DNA of 64,000 nucleotides from Hyphomonadaceae bacterium UBA1933 (GTDB lineage Bacteria; Pseudomonadota; Alphaproteobacteria; Caulobacterales; Aquidulcibacteraceae): the NCBI GenBank assembly GCA_002337085.1, contig DDFH01000007.1, forward strand, positions 310,001-374,000, in the 5' to 3' direction. This document shows, piece after piece, positions 7,770 through 16,994 of the stretch; position 1 is the first letter of the stretch; every line of letters begins with the position of its first letter. The position numbers and the translations under genes are program-made. The notes under the pieces are model-generated. The model did not search any database. It was given only the letters and a program-made list of their open reading frames with translations, and was not told the DNA's origin.

Positions 7770-9557
7770 TCACACGAACTCTCTTAAAACCTCCAAAAAT
7801 TCGGCACCATATTTTTCCAATTTTTGTGTGCCTACACCTGATATTTCAGCCATTTCATCCATGGTTTGCGGCTTGTGATTTGCCATTTCAATTAGGGTTT
7901 TATCGTGGAATATTATATAGGGCGGCATATTGGCGGCATTTGCCAATTCGCGACGTTTGGCTTTTAATTGTTCCAATAGGTTTTGTTCAATTTCACCCAA
8001 ATCAGCGTGCATGATTTTGGCCTTGGCGGCGCGTTTTTCTTTTGCATTGGGTTGTTTTTTCAACATTATTGTTGATTTTGATTTCAAAAATTCTAGCCCC
8101 AAAGGCGTGATTGAAATACCGCTGGTTTCCGCAGACACTTTTAGATAATTTAGCGCGATTAATTGGCGATAAATCGCTTGCCATTCTTTTTTTGAATGCT
8201 CCTCACCAATGCCAAAAGTGCTAATTTTATCATGCCCTAAATCAACCATACGGTCATTTACATTACCAAGTAAAACATCAATCAAATAGCCCGCCCCAAA
8301 TCGTTGCCCAGTACGATAGACATTTGAAATCGCCTTTTGTGCGGCAATCGTGGCGTCATAAGTTTGGGGTGGATTTTGGCAATTATCGCAATAGCCACAT
8401 GGCTCACTTTGTTGCCCAAAATATTCTAATAATATCTGGCGGCGACATTTGGCACTTTCACAAAGCCCGATAAAGGCATTTAGTTTGGCATGCTCTATAC
8501 GTTTTTGATTTTCAGGCGAATTGGCATCATCAATAAAATTGCGCAGCATGGCAATATCTGAAACACCATAAAGCAGCATTGCGTCCGCCTTATCCCCATC
8601 CCTGCCCGCGCGACCGGTTTCTTGATAATATGCCTCAATATTTTTTGGGATATTGGCGTGGATTACAAAGCGCACATCGGGCTTATCAATTCCCATCCCA
8701 AAGGCGATTGTGGCGCACATTATTATATTTTCTTCACGCAAAAAGCGCGCCTGATTCTTGGCCCTAATATTGGAATTTAAACCTGCATGGTATGGCAAGG
8801 CATTATAACCGATTGATGATAACCAATCCGCCATTTCCTCAACCTTTTTGCGCGAAAGGCAATATACAATTCCACTATTACCGCTATGTTTTTTAAGGAA
8901 GTCGGTGATTTGCGATTTTGAATTTTCTTTGGCAACAATCTCATAGAAAATATTGGGGCGATCAAAACCATTGATAAAAGTTCGCCCATCATCAAGCTTT
9001 AGACGCTCAACAATATCTTTGCGCGTTGGCATGTCGGCAGTTGCGGTTAATGCAATGCGTGGGATATTGGGGAAACGTTCGGCAAGGATGGAAAGCCCTT
9101 GATAATCTGGCCTGAAATCATGCCCCCATTGTGAAACGCAATGTGCCTCATCAATTGCAAAAAGGGCAATTTTGATTTTACCAAGAAAGTTCAAAAACCC
9201 TTCAGTCAACAATCGTTCGGGCGCAATATAAAGCATATCAAGCACACCATTTTCCAATGCGCGATAGGTTTCATCAATCTCATCACGCCCTAATGATGAA
9301 TTTATGCACGCAGCATTGACACCCAATTGGCGCAAGGCGTTCACCTGATCTTGCATCAATGCAATAAGGGGGGAAATAATAATCCCCACGCCATCACGCG
9401 CAATAGAGGGGATTTGATAACAAAGTGACTTGCCGCCGCCAGTTGGCATTAAAACAAAGGCATTATTGCCCGCAATCATATGTTCAATAATCTCCCCCTG
9501 AGTAGAGCGGAAATTATCATAACCATATATTTTCTTGAGGATTTCGCGTGGCTTCAT
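7770..9557 (-). CDS. recQ: ATP-dependent DNA helicase RecQ
   Basis: 3'-5' DNA helicase of the RecF recombination and repair pathway. Walker A TGGGKS lies at 39-44 and the DEAH box at 136-139. The aromatic-rich loop CVSQWGHDFRP and the helicase motif VI region QETGRAGRDG follow. A four-cysteine zinc site is visible (C-x4-CRRQ... CGYC-x2-C). An RQC winged-helix domain comes next and an HRDC domain fills the last ~80 residues, ending near LEVLREFV. At 595 aa it is a full-length E. coli-type RecQ. ATG 9557 is preferred, with a GTG two codons upstream possible. Convergent with the secreted protein gene. Confidence 0.96.
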   Translation of the reverse strand: MKPREILKKIYGYDNFRSTQGEIIEHMIAGNNAFVLMPTGGGKSLCYQIPSIARDGVGIIISPLIALMQDQVNALRQLGVNAACINSSLGRDEIDETYRALENGVLDMLYIAPERLLTEGFLNFLGKIKIALFAIDEAHCVSQWGHDFRPDYQGLSILAERFPNIPRIALTATADMPTRKDIVERLKLDDGRTFINGFDRPNIFYEIVAKENSKSQITDFLKKHSGNSGIVYCLSRKKVEEMADWLSSIGYNALPYHAGLNSNIRAKNQARFLREENIIMCATIAFGMGIDKPDVRFVIHANIPKNIEAYYQETGRAGRDGDKADAMLLYGVSDIAMLRNFIDDANSPENQKRIEHAKLNAFIGLCESAKCRRQILLEYFGQQSEPCGYCDNCQNPPQTYDATIAAQKAISNVYRTGQRFGAGYLIDVLLGNVNDRMVDLGHDKISTFGIGEEHSKKEWQAIYRQLIALNYLKVSAETSGISITPLGLEFLKSKSTIMLKKQPNAKEKRAAKAKIMHADLGEIEQNLLEQLKAKRRELANAANMPPYIIFHDKTLIEMANHKPQTMDEMAEISGVGTQKLEKYGAEFLEVLREFV

Positions 9558-9687
9558 AGCCACTCAACTGGCATAATTCACACTTTAGAGCAAATGGAAA
9601 TGCGCCGCCATTTGCTAGCAAATCACATCAATTATAATTGTTGAGGCACAGGTGTTTATACTTATTCGGCACTTTCAGCCGATTATT

Positions 9688-10179
9688 TTAATCATCCTCT
9701 GGCTCGGGAATCGCAAGAACGGTGGTATTTTTAATGGTTTCCATAACAAAACGCGATGACACATTTTTCAAAGGCACATTCTCAATCAAGCCTTTATAAA
9801 ATTTATCATATGATGCCATATCTTCGACGATTAATTTCAAAACATAATCAACATCGCCCGCCATGCGCAAAACATCAACTACTTGCGGGTGTTTGGTTAC
9901 GTAATTTGTGAATTTGGCAAGCCAGTTTGCCGTATGCTCATTGGCCTCAATGGCGACAACAACCGTCAAATTAAGCCCGATTGCTTTGGGGTCAACAATC
10001 GCGACCCGTTTTTGGATAACGCCATTTTGTTCAAGCTTTTGAACACGTTGCCAGCATGGGGTCTGCGACAGGCCCGCCTTCTTTGCAAGCTCGGCAATAG
10101 GAATATCGGCACGTTCCATAAGTGCTTTTATTATTCTACGGTCAATTTTATCAAGACTACCTGCTTTGCGCGCGCCCAT
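9688..10179 (-). CDS. Lrp/AsnC family transcriptional regulator (second paralogue)
   Basis: A 163-aa regulator with an N-terminal winged helix-turn-helix (LDKIDRRIIKAL..., recognition region SQTPCWQRVQKL) and a C-terminal effector and assembly domain (about 72-150, with MAGDVDYVLK). It shares the C-W-x-R-x-x-x-L helix and 'GVIQKRV' segment with the paralogue at 4834-5319. The ATG has AGAAGG upstream. It is divergent from the dienelactone hydrolase gene across a 324-base gap that carries strong inverted repeats, consistent with self-regulation and possible control of that neighbour (inference). It ends in an acidic tail. Confidence 0.93.
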   Translation of the reverse strand: MGARKAGSLDKIDRRIIKALMERADIPIAELAKKAGLSQTPCWQRVQKLEQNGVIQKRVAIVDPKAIGLNLTVVVAIEANEHTANWLAKFTNYVTKHPQVVDVLRMAGDVDYVLKLIVEDMASYDKFYKGLIENVPLKNVSSRFVMETIKNTTVLAIPEPEDD

Positions 10180-10503
10180 GGCATCAAACCTTCTAAAAAC
10201 GAATATAATTCCGTTATAATGGATAATTAATTCTTTAAAAAGAATTATATTCTTATATATGCGTAAAATTACGCCATTTGTCGGTAATACACCATATTTC
10301 CGCTTATTAAAGGCAATTTGTCAAACAAATAATCTTAATCCGCAAATATTTATAGAATTAATTTCTATATTACGCAAAATAAATGCCAAAATAAGTTTAA
10401 TATTAAAATAATTACCCTAAAAAATGCCTACAAATTTCTTAAACTATTGCCTTGAACAAACCATAATAATTTAATATCAATAAGCAAACAAAAGGGAAAT
10501 CCA
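10180..10503. promoter_or_regulatory. divergent control region with Lrp-type inverted repeats
   Basis: 324 AT-rich bases without a gene. Two nested symmetries lie close to the regulator start. An 11-bp perfect inverted repeat is formed by GAATATAATTC (10201-10211) and GAATTATATTC (10242-10252). An 18-bp palindrome AATTCTTTAAAAAGAATT (10229-10246) overlaps the second arm. The 11-bp arms are 41 bp apart centre to centre, about four helical turns, which suits binding by an Lrp multimer. The right-hand half must carry the hydrolase promoter. AAAGGG precedes its ATG. Confidence 0.6.
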
Positions 10504-11217
10504 ATGACCGAAATTTTTCAAGATTACCAAGGTGGCGACATTATTTCAGAAGCATTTATTGCATATGAAGGTGACGGCAAAAAGCCTGCCGTATTAATTT
10601 CACACGCATGGGCTGGACAGGGTGATTTTGATCAAAATATCGCGCGCAATCTTGCAAAACTTGGCTATGTTGGCATTGCAATTGATGTTTATGGCAAAGG
10701 TGTTCGCGGCGACCCGGCGGGCGATAATACCCACTTTATGATGCCATTAGTTCAAGATCGTGCAAAACTTTTGGGGCGTTTGAATGGCACATTAAAATTT
10801 GCCCAAAGCCTAAATATTGTTGATAAAAGCAAAATCGCAATCATTGGCTTTTGCTTTGGTGGTATGTGCGCCATGGATTTGGCACGCTCAGGAACCGATG
10901 AAATCAAGGCCGCCATTAGTTTTCACGGTCTTTTCTATCCCAATGGACTCGATAATGATGGGGATATAAAGGCAAAAGTTCTTGCTTGTCATGGGTTTAA
11001 TGACCCCCTCGCCCTGCCTGAAGCCATGGTTGATTGGTGCAAGGAAATGACGGCGCGCAATGCCGATTGGCAACTTCACGCCTTTGGTGGCACATCACAC
11101 GCCTTCACCAACCCGCACGCCAAAAACCATGACGCAGGGTTGGTTTATAACGAAAGAAGCGCCAAACGCGCCTTTGCATTAATGGAAGCGCATTTAAAAG
11201 AAGCCTTTATGGATTAA
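10504..11217 (+). CDS. dienelactone hydrolase family protein
   Basis: Alpha/beta-hydrolase of the dienelactone hydrolase family (237 aa), which opens lactone rings or hydrolyses esters in the cytoplasm. The Cys-Asp-His triad is visible: C117 in GFCFGG, D167 in HGFNDPLA and H199 in GGTSHAF. No signal peptide. Aromatic-ring catabolic genes are absent nearby, so the true substrate is unknown and it is probably not a dedicated chlorocatechol enzyme. The ribosome-binding site AAAGGG is well placed. Its stop overlaps by 4 bases the stop of the convergent cupin gene. Confidence 0.88.
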   Translation: MTEIFQDYQGGDIISEAFIAYEGDGKKPAVLISHAWAGQGDFDQNIARNLAKLGYVGIAIDVYGKGVRGDPAGDNTHFMMPLVQDRAKLLGRLNGTLKFAQSLNIVDKSKIAIIGFCFGGMCAMDLARSGTDEIKAAISFHGLFYPNGLDNDGDIKAKVLACHGFNDPLALPEAMVDWCKEMTARNADWQLHAFGGTSHAFTNPHAKNHDAGLVYNERSAKRAFALMEAHLKEAFMD

Positions 11218-11687
11218 TATTGCGTTCCATCTTTGTGCTTAAAGACCCAATTACCACCCTTATCCTTTTGTGCGGTAATATCGTCATTGGGATATGTTGC
11301 GCTATCATTTGGGTCACGATTGCCAATTTCAAGATAGACAACATTCTTATCACTTTTATTCAAAAGCTGGTGGGCATTGCCGCCAGCCCGAAAACCCGCG
11401 CACATACCTTTTGATAAAATATTTTCGCCATCATCGGTTTTTAAGACTGCTTCACCTTCTAGGATATAGATAAATTCTTCTTCATGGCTGTGGGCGTGAA
11501 AAAGTGCAGATATACCGCCTGGCTTTATTATAGTTTGATTGACACCAAATTTTGAAAGCCCAAAATAATCACCGAGCCTTCTTTTTTCGCGTAATTTCAT
11601 CATTGAATAAAATGGTTCAGGATAATTTGAAACCTTTGAATTTGGCGCGATATCCGTTGCATTCGCAAAAACATTCTTCTTATTCAT
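11214..11687 (-). CDS. cupin domain protein
   Basis: A 157-aa single-domain cupin. Metal-ligand motif 1 is HAHSHEEEFIYILEG (two or three His plus Glu) and motif 2 carries the His in GGNAHQLLN. Such proteins range from isomerases and dioxygenases to metal-stabilised binding proteins, so no reaction is assigned. The C-terminus (DDITAQKDKGGNW.FKHKDGT) resembles cupins that follow 'NPD..YPD' motifs, common in uncharacterised Proteobacterial cupins. The ATG at 11687 is chosen over the adjacent TTG. Convergent, overlapping the hydrolase gene by 4 bases. Confidence 0.85.
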   Translation of the reverse strand: MNKKNVFANATDIAPNSKVSNYPEPFYSMMKLREKRRLGDYFGLSKFGVNQTIIKPGGISALFHAHSHEEEFIYILEGEAVLKTDDGENILSKGMCAGFRAGGNAHQLLNKSDKNVVYLEIGNRDPNDSATYPNDDITAQKDKGGNWVFKHKDGTQY

Positions 11688-11785
11688 CAAAACTATCCAA
11701 AATTATGCCAAGGTAACTTTATTTTTGTTCAAAACATTCTAAACCTTGATTTCACCAAATTACATCATGCGGAGAAATAATCATC

Positions 11786-13699
11786 ATGTCTAAAAACATA
11801 TCAGTAAAGATGGCTTTTGCAATCTCATTTGGGGTCGGCCTATTACCCCTAGCTGCCATTGCGCAAAATGCCCCGGCGGCGGTCACACCAATGACACCGG
11901 AAATGTATCCAGACTATGATTTCACCCGCCCCGAAGCCGATTATATCAAGCGTGTTGAAATGGTTCCCATGCGTGATGGCGTAAAACTTTATACGGTTAT
12001 TGTCATGAAAAAGGGGGCAAAAAATGCGCCAATTCTTTTATCCCGCACCCCCTATAATGCCAAAAGAATGGCGTCGCGTAATGTATCATTAAAAGCCAGT
12101 GAAATCCTTCCAGTTATGGACAAGGAATTTATCGAAGACAATTATATTCGCGTCTATCAAGATATTCGTGGTCGCAATGGCTCGGAAGGCGAAATGATTA
12201 TGAACCGCCCAATAGTCGGTGAATTAAACAAAACCGGCATTGATGAATCTACTGACGCATATGATACAATTGATTGGTTGGTTAAAAACGTAAAAGAATC
12301 AAATGGTAAAGTTGGCATTACGGGTTCTAGTTATTTGGGCTTTACTTCATTTGTTGCCACAATTAACCCCCACCCTGCGTTAAAAGCCGCAGTTCCACAA
12401 AGCCCAATGGTTGATGGCTGGATGGGTGATGACTGGTTTCATAATGGCGCATTCCGCCAAAATACATATGATTATGTGACCGCCATGACCACCGACAAGG
12501 GTGACAATGACGATGTTCCCAATGGTGGCGGTGATGAATATTTAAAATTCCTCTCCGCTGGCTCTGCTGGTGATTATGCCCGCAAATGGGGGATTGATAA
12601 ATATCCATTCACCCAAAAATTAATGCAAAACCCTGCATATACCGACTTCTGGTCAAAACAGGCGGTCGATAAATGGGCAAAGGATATGCCATTAAAAGTT
12701 CCCACCATGCTTGTGGTCGGTCAATGGGATCAAGAAGATTCATATGGCGCGCCAAAATTATATGAAACCCTTGAGCCAAAAGACAAAAATAACGACAAAT
12801 TATATTTGGTTATTGGCCCTTGGCGCCATTCCCAAGTTAATTACGATGCCTATAATCTTGGGCCATTTAAATGGAAGGGTGACACCGCAACCGAATGGCG
12901 CGTAAAATATATGAAACCGTTCCTAGACCATTATTTAAAAGATGCACCCGACCCCAAAACCCCACCTGTCCTCACCTATGCCACCGGTAAAGATGAATGG
13001 CAGGGAACCAAGGATTGGGACAAAACACCAAAAACCCCACTTTATTTAAATGTAAATAATAGCCTTAGCTTTAGTGCGCCTTCCCAAAGTGGTGATGTGG
13101 AATATATTTCCGACCCCGCAAAACCAATTCCTTTTGTAATGCGTCCTGTAAACTCACGCGATGGAAACCAATGGAAACCATGGCTAGTCAGCGACCAAAG
13201 ACCATATTCAGACCGCCCAGACGTTGCGGTTTTTGAAACCCCTGTCCTTGATAAAGATGTGCATATTATGGGGCAGCCAATGGTTGATTTATTTGCATCA
13301 ACCAGTGGAACTGATGGTGATTATGTCGTTAAACTTATTGATGTTTACCCTGAAGAAGACACTATGCACCCTGAATTACAAGGTTATCAGCTTGCTGTTG
13401 GCTTGGAAATATTCCGTGGTCGCTATGTTGATAGTTTTGCGGCACCGCGTGCATTAAACGCAGGACAAATTGAACATTTTAAATTCGGCCTGCCAAATGC
13501 AAACCATGTTTTTAAAAAGGGACATAAAATAATGGTTCAGGTGCAATCAAGCCTGTTCCCGCTTTATGATCGTAATCCGCAAACTTTTGTACCAAATATT
13601 TTCAATGCCAAACCAGAAGATTATAAAAAAGCGGAAATAAAAGTTCACTTTGCGCCAAATATGGGAAGCGCGATTTATTTACCGATTGTGGATAAATAA
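11786..13699 (+). CDS. secreted alpha-amino-acid ester hydrolase-like S15 peptidase (CocE/NonD)
   Basis: A 637-aa CocE/NonD hydrolase of peptidase family S15 with a signal peptide (cleavage near AIAQ). The catalytic serine is S182 in GSSYLG, and the triad is completed by D315 (GQWDQED) and H348 (GPWRHSQ). An acidic cluster follows the fold: MGDDWFHNGAF (214-223). That cluster marks alpha-amino-acid ester hydrolases, which bind the ammonium group of alpha-amino esters and can act on beta-lactams with an alpha-amino side chain. A C-terminal jelly-roll domain (PepX_C, from about 420) is present. It is probably periplasmic and may feed on N-terminal amino esters or peptides (inference). Confidence 0.9.
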   Translation: MSKNISVKMAFAISFGVGLLPLAAIAQNAPAAVTPMTPEMYPDYDFTRPEADYIKRVEMVPMRDGVKLYTVIVMKKGAKNAPILLSRTPYNAKRMASRNVSLKASEILPVMDKEFIEDNYIRVYQDIRGRNGSEGEMIMNRPIVGELNKTGIDESTDAYDTIDWLVKNVKESNGKVGITGSSYLGFTSFVATINPHPALKAAVPQSPMVDGWMGDDWFHNGAFRQNTYDYVTAMTTDKGDNDDVPNGGGDEYLKFLSAGSAGDYARKWGIDKYPFTQKLMQNPAYTDFWSKQAVDKWAKDMPLKVPTMLVVGQWDQEDSYGAPKLYETLEPKDKNNDKLYLVIGPWRHSQVNYDAYNLGPFKWKGDTATEWRVKYMKPFLDHYLKDAPDPKTPPVLTYATGKDEWQGTKDWDKTPKTPLYLNVNNSLSFSAPSQSGDVEYISDPAKPIPFVMRPVNSRDGNQWKPWLVSDQRPYSDRPDVAVFETPVLDKDVHIMGQPMVDLFASTSGTDGDYVVKLIDVYPEEDTMHPELQGYQLAVGLEIFRGRYVDSFAAPRALNAGQIEHFKFGLPNANHVFKKGHKIMVQVQSSLFPLYDRNPQTFVPNIFNAKPEDYKKAEIKVHFAPNMGSAIYLPIVDK

Positions 13700-13782
13700 T
13701 TGGTCTAAATTATTTTTACTTGTCGCAATATTGCAATCAATCTAGATTACATTCCGAGGGAAACAAATCAACGGAGTATAAA

Positions 13783-14181
13783 ATGGGAATATTCTCAAAA
13801 ATTAAAGACGCAATATTTGGACACAAAGCACAAGCAGCACCTGCGCCCGCACCTGCACCGCAGGCTGCTGCACCTGCACCGGTTGAAACTGCTGCTGCAC
13901 CTGCACCACAGCCAGTCGCAATTGATGCGGTTGATGTTGCAGCCATCCTTGATAATCTGGCAAGCAACAACAGCCAGAAATTAAATTGGAAGGTTTCAAT
14001 TGTTGATTTGATGAAATTGCTTGGTCTTGATTCGAGCCTTGATAATCGCAAAGAATTAGCAGGCGAACTTGGCTTTACAGGTGACACAAACGACAGCGCG
14101 TCAATGAATATTTGGCTTCACAAAGCCGTCATGAACGAACTAGCCAAAAATGGCGGTGTCGTTCCAGATGATTTAAAATAA
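13783..14181 (+). CDS. DUF3597 family protein
   Basis: A 132-aa protein whose C-terminal half (about 45-130) matches DUF3597: VAAILDNLA, KLNWKVSIVDLMKLLGLDSS, RKELAGELG and the closing MNIWLHKAVMNELAKNGG. A helical N-terminus (MGIFSKIKDAIFG) is followed by an Ala-Pro-rich linker (about 18-45). Function unknown; the fold has no reported activity that I can name. The ATG at 13783 is used because ACGGAG stands just upstream and the start motif is standard for the family. It is followed by a strong terminator. Confidence 0.9.
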   Translation: MGIFSKIKDAIFGHKAQAAPAPAPAPQAAAPAPVETAAAPAPQPVAIDAVDVAAILDNLASNNSQKLNWKVSIVDLMKLLGLDSSLDNRKELAGELGFTGDTNDSASMNIWLHKAVMNELAKNGGVVPDDLK

Positions 14182-14204
14182 AATATAAAATAGCAAAATG
14201 ATTT

Positions 14205-14228
14205 ACGGGGGCTTTTGCCCCCGTTTTT
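14205..14228 (+). terminator. rho-independent terminator after DUF3597 gene
   Basis: ACGGGGGC and GCCCCCGT form a perfect 8-bp, very GC-rich stem around a TTTT loop, followed by TTTT on the plus strand. It overlaps the stop of the convergent M20 gene. Confidence 0.9.
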
Positions 14229-15534
14229 ATATTTTCAACATTGCCAATGCGGCATTGGCATGCGCCCGCACCCCAACCTCCATAACTGGTTCATAAATAT
14301 CAAAATATGGGGAATGGTTAGGGGCAAGCGTTTTCGGATTAACACCCGGTGCAGCAGAACCAAGAAAAACATAAAGCCCAGGGACTTTCTTCTGAAACTC
14401 AGAAAAATCTTCTGCGCCAGTAATGGCAAGACTATTTGGCTCGACCAAATCCTTACCCCCTGCGGCACTAACCATGGCATTATAAAGCGCAGATGTTAAA
14501 GCAGGATCATTATAAGTAAGCGGTGCAGTCGCCTGAAAATCAACAATCGCCTCTGTCGCGCCAAAAGATTTGGCAATTCCATCAACCGAATTGGTAACCT
14601 TTTTTATAATTTCTTCACGCCGCTCCGGTGAGAAGGTTCGCAAAGTGCCACCAAGAACATATTGTTCAGGAATAATATTAAACCTTTCACCGCCATGAAT
14701 TGTGGTGATACTTAATACGCTTGGCTCTGCGGTAACATCGATTTGACGTGACATAATTTGATTGATGGATTCAACAATTTGCGCAGACATTGCGGATAAA
14801 TCAGTTCCCGCCCATGGTTGCGCACCATGGGTTTGCTTGCCCTTTATGGTTATTTCAACCCTATCTGCGGCCGCCATAAAACCTTTGGGACGATAAGAAA
14901 TTTTACCAGTAATTCCCGGCCAAACGTGAATCCCAAAAATGGATTTAACTTTGGGATTATCAAGCACGCCTTCTTCAACCATTAATTTTGCACCACCTGC
15001 CTCACCTTTTGGTGGGCCTTCTTCGGCGGGTTGAAATAAAAACATGACTTGCCCTGCAATTTCATTTTTCATTTCAGTAAGTACGCATGCCGCGCCCAAT
15101 AACATCGCTGTATGGGCATCATGACCACAGGCATGATCAATTGGCACAGATTTACCTTCATATTCCCCGGTTTCTTTTGATGCAAATGCAAGCCCCGTTT
15201 TCTCAAGAACCGGAAGGGCGTCCATATCGGCCCGTAATGCAACGGTGGGCCCTGGCTTTGCGCCCTTTAAAATGCCAACAACACCAGTATGGGCAATTTT
15301 TTCATGCACCTCTAAACCAAGCTCTTTTAATTCATTAGCCACAAAGTCCGATGTTTTATATTCCCGATTTGAAAGTTCGGGATATTGGTGAAAATGCCGA
15401 CGCCAATCAACAACTTGGGAATAATATTTTTTGGCAAGCGCATTAATCCTTGAATTATTATCCACCCCCGCAAATAATTCAGTTGGAAGCAAAGAAAACA
15501 AGCCCAAAGATAATATTATTTCACGTCTATCCAT
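14227..15534 (-). CDS. exported M20D amidohydrolase (hippurate/IAA-amino-acid hydrolase type)
   Basis: A 435-aa metallo-aminoacylase of family M20D, similar to hippuricase and IAA-amino-acid hydrolases; it would release amino acids from N-acyl or amide conjugates using a two-metal site. Metal motifs are ALRADMDALPV and DHACGHDAHTAMLL, with QPAEEG for the catalytic glutamate region. The N-terminus (MDRREIILSLGLFSLLPTEL split as n-region and hydrophobic core) is a signal peptide with a possible twin-arginine RRE motif. ATG 15534 is preferred to upstream starts because TGAGG lies 6 bases before it. Single gene. Confidence 0.9.
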   Translation of the reverse strand: MDRREIILSLGLFSLLPTELFAGVDNNSRINALAKKYYSQVVDWRRHFHQYPELSNREYKTSDFVANELKELGLEVHEKIAHTGVVGILKGAKPGPTVALRADMDALPVLEKTGLAFASKETGEYEGKSVPIDHACGHDAHTAMLLGAACVLTEMKNEIAGQVMFLFQPAEEGPPKGEAGGAKLMVEEGVLDNPKVKSIFGIHVWPGITGKISYRPKGFMAAADRVEITIKGKQTHGAQPWAGTDLSAMSAQIVESINQIMSRQIDVTAEPSVLSITTIHGGERFNIIPEQYVLGGTLRTFSPERREEIIKKVTNSVDGIAKSFGATEAIVDFQATAPLTYNDPALTSALYNAMVSAAGGKDLVEPNSLAITGAEDFSEFQKKVPGLYVFLGSAAPGVNPKTLAPNHSPYFDIYEPVMEVGVRAHANAALAMLKI

Positions 15535-15650
15535 TTTAAACCTCATATTATTTGAGGCTATTTTAATAGTATAGTTTTGTAAAGCGCCGCAAAAGAAGTT
15601 TTCCCCACCCAAAGCCTTGCACAAAATGCAAACAAATGTAAATTCAGGCT

Positions 15651-16826
15651 ATGTTGCTAAACTTTTTTTATGCCCTTAGGGATGCCAAAATCCCCGTTTC
15701 CCTCAAGGAATATTTAATGTTGCTTGAAGGTCTTGAGAAGGAAGTTATACCAACACGCCTTGAAGATTTTTATTATTTTGCCCGCGCCGCCCTTATCAAG
15801 GATGAGCGTAATCTCGATAAATTTGATTTGGTATTTGGTAAAGCATTCAAAGGCATTGAAAGCATTAATGGCGAAATATCCGCCGAAATTCCTGATGAAT
15901 GGCTTGAAAAACTTGCCCAAAAATATCTAACCGAAGAAGAAAAAAAGCAAATTGCGGCTTTGGGCGGCTTTGATAAATTGATGGAAACCCTAAAACAACG
16001 CCTAGAAGAGCAAAAGGAACGCCACCAAGGGGGCAATAAATGGATTGGCACGGGTGGCACATCGCCATTTGGCAATTCCGGCTATAACCCCGAAGGTATA
16101 AGAATTGGCGGCCAAAGCACCCATCGCCGTGCCGTCAAAGTTTGGGAAAAGCGGGAGTTTAGGGATTTAAATGACGATGTTGAAATCGGCACACGCAATA
16201 TAAAAGTCGCCCTAAAACGTTTACGCAAATGGGCGCGCATGGGTGCGGCAGATGAATTGGATTTGGCAGGCACAATCAATAAAACCGCCAAAGATGGCTA
16301 TCTTGATGTGGTATTACGCCCCGAACGCCGCAACAATGTAAAGGTTTTGACCTTGTTTGATATTGGCGGCTCTATGGATGATCACATTAGGGTTTGTGAA
16401 GAATTATTTTCCGCCGCAAAATCCGAGTTTAAACATTTTGAACATTATTATTTCCATAATTGCCTTTATGAATCCCTTTGGCGTAAAAATAATCGCCGCA
16501 ATACAGAACGTATTGATACATATGATGTTTTGCACAAATATTCGGGTGATTATAAGGTTGTAATAGTTGGCGATGCCGCCATGTCACCCTATGAAATTGC
16601 GATGAAAGGTGGCTCGGTCGAGCATTGGAATGAAGAAGCCGGTGCAATATGGCTCGAACGCTTGGTAAATCAATTCCCGCACCTTATATGGATAAATCCT
16701 GTGCAGCAAGATTATTGGCATTATAGTGCCTCAACCGATATGATACGGCAAATAATTGGCCCCCACCGCATGTTTCCAATGACATTAGAAGGGCTTGATA
16801 ATGCAATGAAAGAATTAAATAAGTAG
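15651..16826 (+). CDS. VWA domain-containing CoxE-like protein
   Basis: A 391-aa protein of the CoxE/DUF58-like VWA group. The N-terminal ~130 residues are helical; a glycine-rich linker precedes WIGTGGTSPFG. The von Willebrand A domain begins near 230 with the MIDAS motif DIGGSMD (237-243). Members normally work with a MoxR-type AAA+ ATPase in metal or complex maturation, and the partner is usually adjacent. None is present on either side here, so its partner must be elsewhere. The start ATG is directly followed by LLNFFYALRDAKIPVS, a family hallmark. Confidence 0.88.
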   Translation: MLLNFFYALRDAKIPVSLKEYLMLLEGLEKEVIPTRLEDFYYFARAALIKDERNLDKFDLVFGKAFKGIESINGEISAEIPDEWLEKLAQKYLTEEEKKQIAALGGFDKLMETLKQRLEEQKERHQGGNKWIGTGGTSPFGNSGYNPEGIRIGGQSTHRRAVKVWEKREFRDLNDDVEIGTRNIKVALKRLRKWARMGAADELDLAGTINKTAKDGYLDVVLRPERRNNVKVLTLFDIGGSMDDHIRVCEELFSAAKSEFKHFEHYYFHNCLYESLWRKNNRRNTERIDTYDVLHKYSGDYKVVIVGDAAMSPYEIAMKGGSVEHWNEEAGAIWLERLVNQFPHLIWINPVQQDYWHYSASTDMIRQIIGPHRMFPMTLEGLDNAMKELNK

Positions 16827-16838
16827 GTATTGTTAATT

Positions 16839-16917
16839 GTCATGCCGCACTTGTTGCGGCATCTTATGCAAAGTTGTTGCGCTATTCAATGAGACCCCGC
16901 AACGAGTGCGGGGTGAC
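16839..16917. repeat. two-hairpin dispersed element
   Basis: Flanked by GTC and GAC, the element has two 8-bp hairpins with 5-base loops: ATGCCGCA/TGCGGCAT (16842-16862, loop CTTGT) and ACCCCGCA/TGCGGGGT (16894-16914, loop ACGAG). A further TGCGGGGTGAC repeat follows at about 16929-16939. The hairpins are in opposite orientation and their loops match when one is reversed. This is a REP/BIME-like architecture. Confidence 0.75.
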
Positions 16918-16994
16918 GGGTTTGTGCGTGCGGGGTGACATTTAGTGGTGCGAAGGGCTAAGGCTATAAAACATATAATAAACGGGAGAAGGTC

